Shown here: positions 5,203 through 5,863 of the stretch, in pieces
How the letters are laid out: each line of letters starts with the position of its first letter
Numbering within the stretch: the stretch's first letter is position 1
Assembly (NCBI GenBank): GCA_014729375.1
Contig: WJKA01000494.1
Coordinates: forward strand, 1-5,863
Length of the DNA stretch: 5,863 nucleotides
Source: Chitinivibrionales bacterium
GTDB taxonomy: Bacteria > Fibrobacterota > Chitinivibrionia > Chitinivibrionales > WJKA01
Direction: 5' to 3'
Program-made: the position numbers and the translations under genes
The notes under the pieces: generated by a model
Databases searched by the model: none
Told to the model about the DNA's origin: nothing
Seen by the model: only the letters and a program-made list of their open reading frames with translations

Positions 5203-5310
5203 ATTATTATGCGTGTAGTTATTATTATGCACGTGATTATTATTATGCACGTGATTATTAATACTCAGGTTATTACTATTATGCGTGTAGTTATTATTAC
5301 GTGTGTAGTT
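5203..5310. repeat. Six-unit array of 18-bp repeats, iteron-like
   Basis: Six consecutive 18-bp units start at 5203, 5221, 5239, 5257, 5275 and 5293, with consensus ATTATTATGCGTGTAGTT. Units 2 and 3 are identical (with CACGTG), unit 4 is the most diverged, and a worn seventh unit follows to 5328. Regular 18-bp spacing, AT-rich DNA and a non-coding control region fit replication-initiator iterons. Because 18 is a multiple of three, the frame across it (5137-5397) is an artificial six-residue hydrophobic repeat. Confidence 0.7.
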
Positions 5311-5375
5311 ATTATTATGGTTATGGTAGCTATGGTGAAGGTTGGTGGTATCGAAGGCTGTACCGATGCGGTGGT

Positions 5376-5387
5376 GTGGCCGGCCAC
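5376..5387. repeat. Perfect 12-bp palindrome GTGGCCGGCCAC
   Basis: A fully GC-rich palindrome directly after the AT-rich array. It could be a binding site or a DNA hairpin; nothing more can be said. Confidence 0.5.
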
Positions 5388-5404
5388 CTGGGGATGATAG
5401 CGAA

Positions 5405-5429
5405 GGTAGCGACCAGACAAATCGCTACC
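5405..5429. repeat. Hairpin GGTAGCG / CGCTACC
   Basis: A perfect 7-bp stem (5405-5411 with 5423-5429) and 11-nt loop. GAAGGT (5402-5407) can alternatively pair with ACCTTC (5434-5439), giving a competing fold. No T-run follows immediately, so it is not a typical terminator. Confidence 0.5.
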
Positions 5430-5450
5430 TCTGACCTTCCACAACGTGCA

Positions 5451-5488
5451 CAGTATTTTGTACAACTTGCGCTATGCATAAAATACTG
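5451..5488. repeat. Perfect inverted repeat CAGTATTTT / AAAATACTG
   Basis: Arms 5451-5459 and 5480-5488, loop 20 nt, extended outward by GTG and CAC after a two-base mismatch. It lies about 60 bp upstream of the rightward promoter and could bind a regulator; a run of eight T (5512-5519) lies 23 bp further, too far for a standard terminator. Confidence 0.55.
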
Positions 5489-5528
5489 AACACATAGCTA
5501 ATTATTAATCATTTTTTTTACATGGTGT

Positions 5529-5567
5529 TTTACACTGTAAACCCCTTGACAAAATGGGGTAAAGTGT
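5529..5567. promoter_or_regulatory. Candidate operator: nested inverted repeats around the -35 box
   Basis: TTTACACTGTAAA (5529-5541) is a perfect 13-bp dyad ending five bases before the -35 box. A wider inverted repeat, ACACTGTAAACCCC (5532-5545) and GGGGTAAAGTGT (5556-5567), brackets the TTGACA, with a perfect ACCCC/GGGGT core. A dimeric repressor sitting here would block polymerase. Confidence 0.55.
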
Positions 5568-5575
5568 GATATACT
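5546..5575 (+). promoter_or_regulatory. Strong rightward sigma70 promoter
   Basis: TTGACA at 5546-5551, 18-bp spacer, TATACT at 5570-5575 preceded by TGA (extended -10). The start should be near 5582, giving a leader of about 53 nt before the 70-residue gene. It is the best promoter match in the window. Confidence 0.8.
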
Positions 5576-5621
5576 ATAGTTGCGGATCGGGAAGAAAACA
5601 CACGGTACGTGCAAGCACACA

Positions 5622-5627
5622 AGGGGG
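5622..5627 (+). promoter_or_regulatory. Ribosome binding site choosing the ATG at 5635
   Basis: AGGGGG ends seven bases before ATG 5635. The in-frame ATG at 5629 is only one base away, too close, so 5635 is preferred. Confidence 0.65.
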
Positions 5628-5634
5628 TATGAAA

Positions 5635-5847
5635 ATGTCACACAAGGTTTCGTTAGAACGGGTGGAGGCAGTGTACGGGATTGATATCGCACTCGCGGAT
5701 TGCGTCCGCGAGTTAAGCGCGCTCGTCACGGCCGTGCACGAGCACGACCACGACGAGCAGTTCCGCGCGGTTGAGCGCCGCATCAAACACGAGATTCACA
5801 AGATTGCGCGCGATGCAAAGTCAGAACGCCGTAGCATTGAGTCTTAG
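5635..5847 (+). CDS. Hypothetical 70-aa charged helical protein
   Basis: I do not recognise this family. The 70-residue product begins MSHKVSLERV, has a moderately hydrophobic helix (about 17-36, IDIALADCVRELSALVTAV) and a His/Asp-rich link HEHDHDEQ (37-44), and then a basic helical tail (RAVERRIKHEIHKIARDAKSERR). No signal peptide, membrane span or clear DNA-binding motif is visible. It has a strong promoter, an operator-like dyad and a good ribosome site, so it is almost surely expressed. It is rich in G and C at codon third positions, unlike the AT-rich DNA upstream. As first gene of a rightward unit in a phage it might be an early regulatory or host-interaction protein, which is only inference. 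Confidence 0.75.
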   Translation: MSHKVSLERVEAVYGIDIALADCVRELSALVTAVHEHDHDEQFRAVERRIKHEIHKIARDAKSERRSIES

Positions 5848-5852
5848 TTATT

Positions 5853-5858
5853 AGGGGG
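5853..5858 (+). promoter_or_regulatory. Ribosome binding site for a next rightward gene outside the window
   Basis: AGGGGG, the same site as used by the 70-residue gene, lies just after its stop. The following sequence is cut by the window edge, but a second co-transcribed gene is likely. Confidence 0.45.
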
Positions 5859-5863
5859 TAGAA

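Noticed and set aside
5203..5310. CRISPR array
   Set aside because: Units are contiguous 18-mers with no spacers and no cas genes nearby.
5137..5397. 86-codon frame encoding a six-residue hydrophobic repeat
   Set aside because: It is produced by the 18-bp DNA repeat read in a frame without stops; no ribosome site and odd composition.
5451..5519. Rho-independent terminator (hairpin plus T-run)
   Set aside because: The eight-T run starts 23 bp after the stem, too far, and no gene reads into it from the left.

Overview
The window looks like part of a tailed-phage (Caudoviricetes) or prophage genome, or a metagenomic contig of one. A leftward (minus-strand) block carries, in transcription order, a ribbon-helix-helix DNA-binding protein, an orphan DNA methyltransferase, a small terminase subunit, a large terminase subunit and the start of a portal protein that runs off the left edge. 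The host is bacterial, judging from Shine-Dalgarno sites and sigma70-type promoters. I cannot name it from sequence alone.

Region by region: 1-338 is the N-terminal 112 residues of the portal. 339-692 is a gap holding a sigma70-like leftward promoter and a threefold diverged direct repeat. Each repeat copy encodes a tiny peptide with the motif VEYN-x-x-VT, and two of the three have good ribosome sites. 693-2246 is the terminase large subunit, with an ATPase, a zinc-ribbon insertion and an RNase H-like nuclease. 2247-2444 is a second repeat-bearing gap that shares a motif with the first. 2445-3032 is the terminase small subunit and 3047-3736 the methyltransferase. 3737-3803 holds a four-half-site symmetric motif in 11-bp phase. 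3804-4253 is the ribbon-helix-helix protein.

From 4254 to about 5634 there is almost 1.4 kb with no convincing gene. It is richly patterned: a leftward promoter overlapped by three 8-bp direct repeats, a strongly G-over-C skewed stretch, a compact foldable element bounded by 11-bp direct repeats, several other inverted repeats, an AT-rich pair of 31-bp repeats, and a six-unit array of 18-bp repeats resembling iterons. It ends in palindromes and a strong rightward promoter whose -35 box is embedded in inverted repeats. That promoter drives a 70-residue protein of unknown function (5635-5847), after which another ribosome site announces a further rightward gene.

Inferred picture: the long intergenic stretch is a divergent control hub, and perhaps a replication origin, between a leftward DNA-packaging operon and a rightward gene set. 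The ribbon-helix-helix protein is the obvious candidate to read the short tandem or symmetric repeats upstream and downstream of its own gene. The methyltransferase probably marks the phage DNA. The terminase subunits and portal form the packaging motor. Promoter, operator and origin assignments rest on pattern reading alone.
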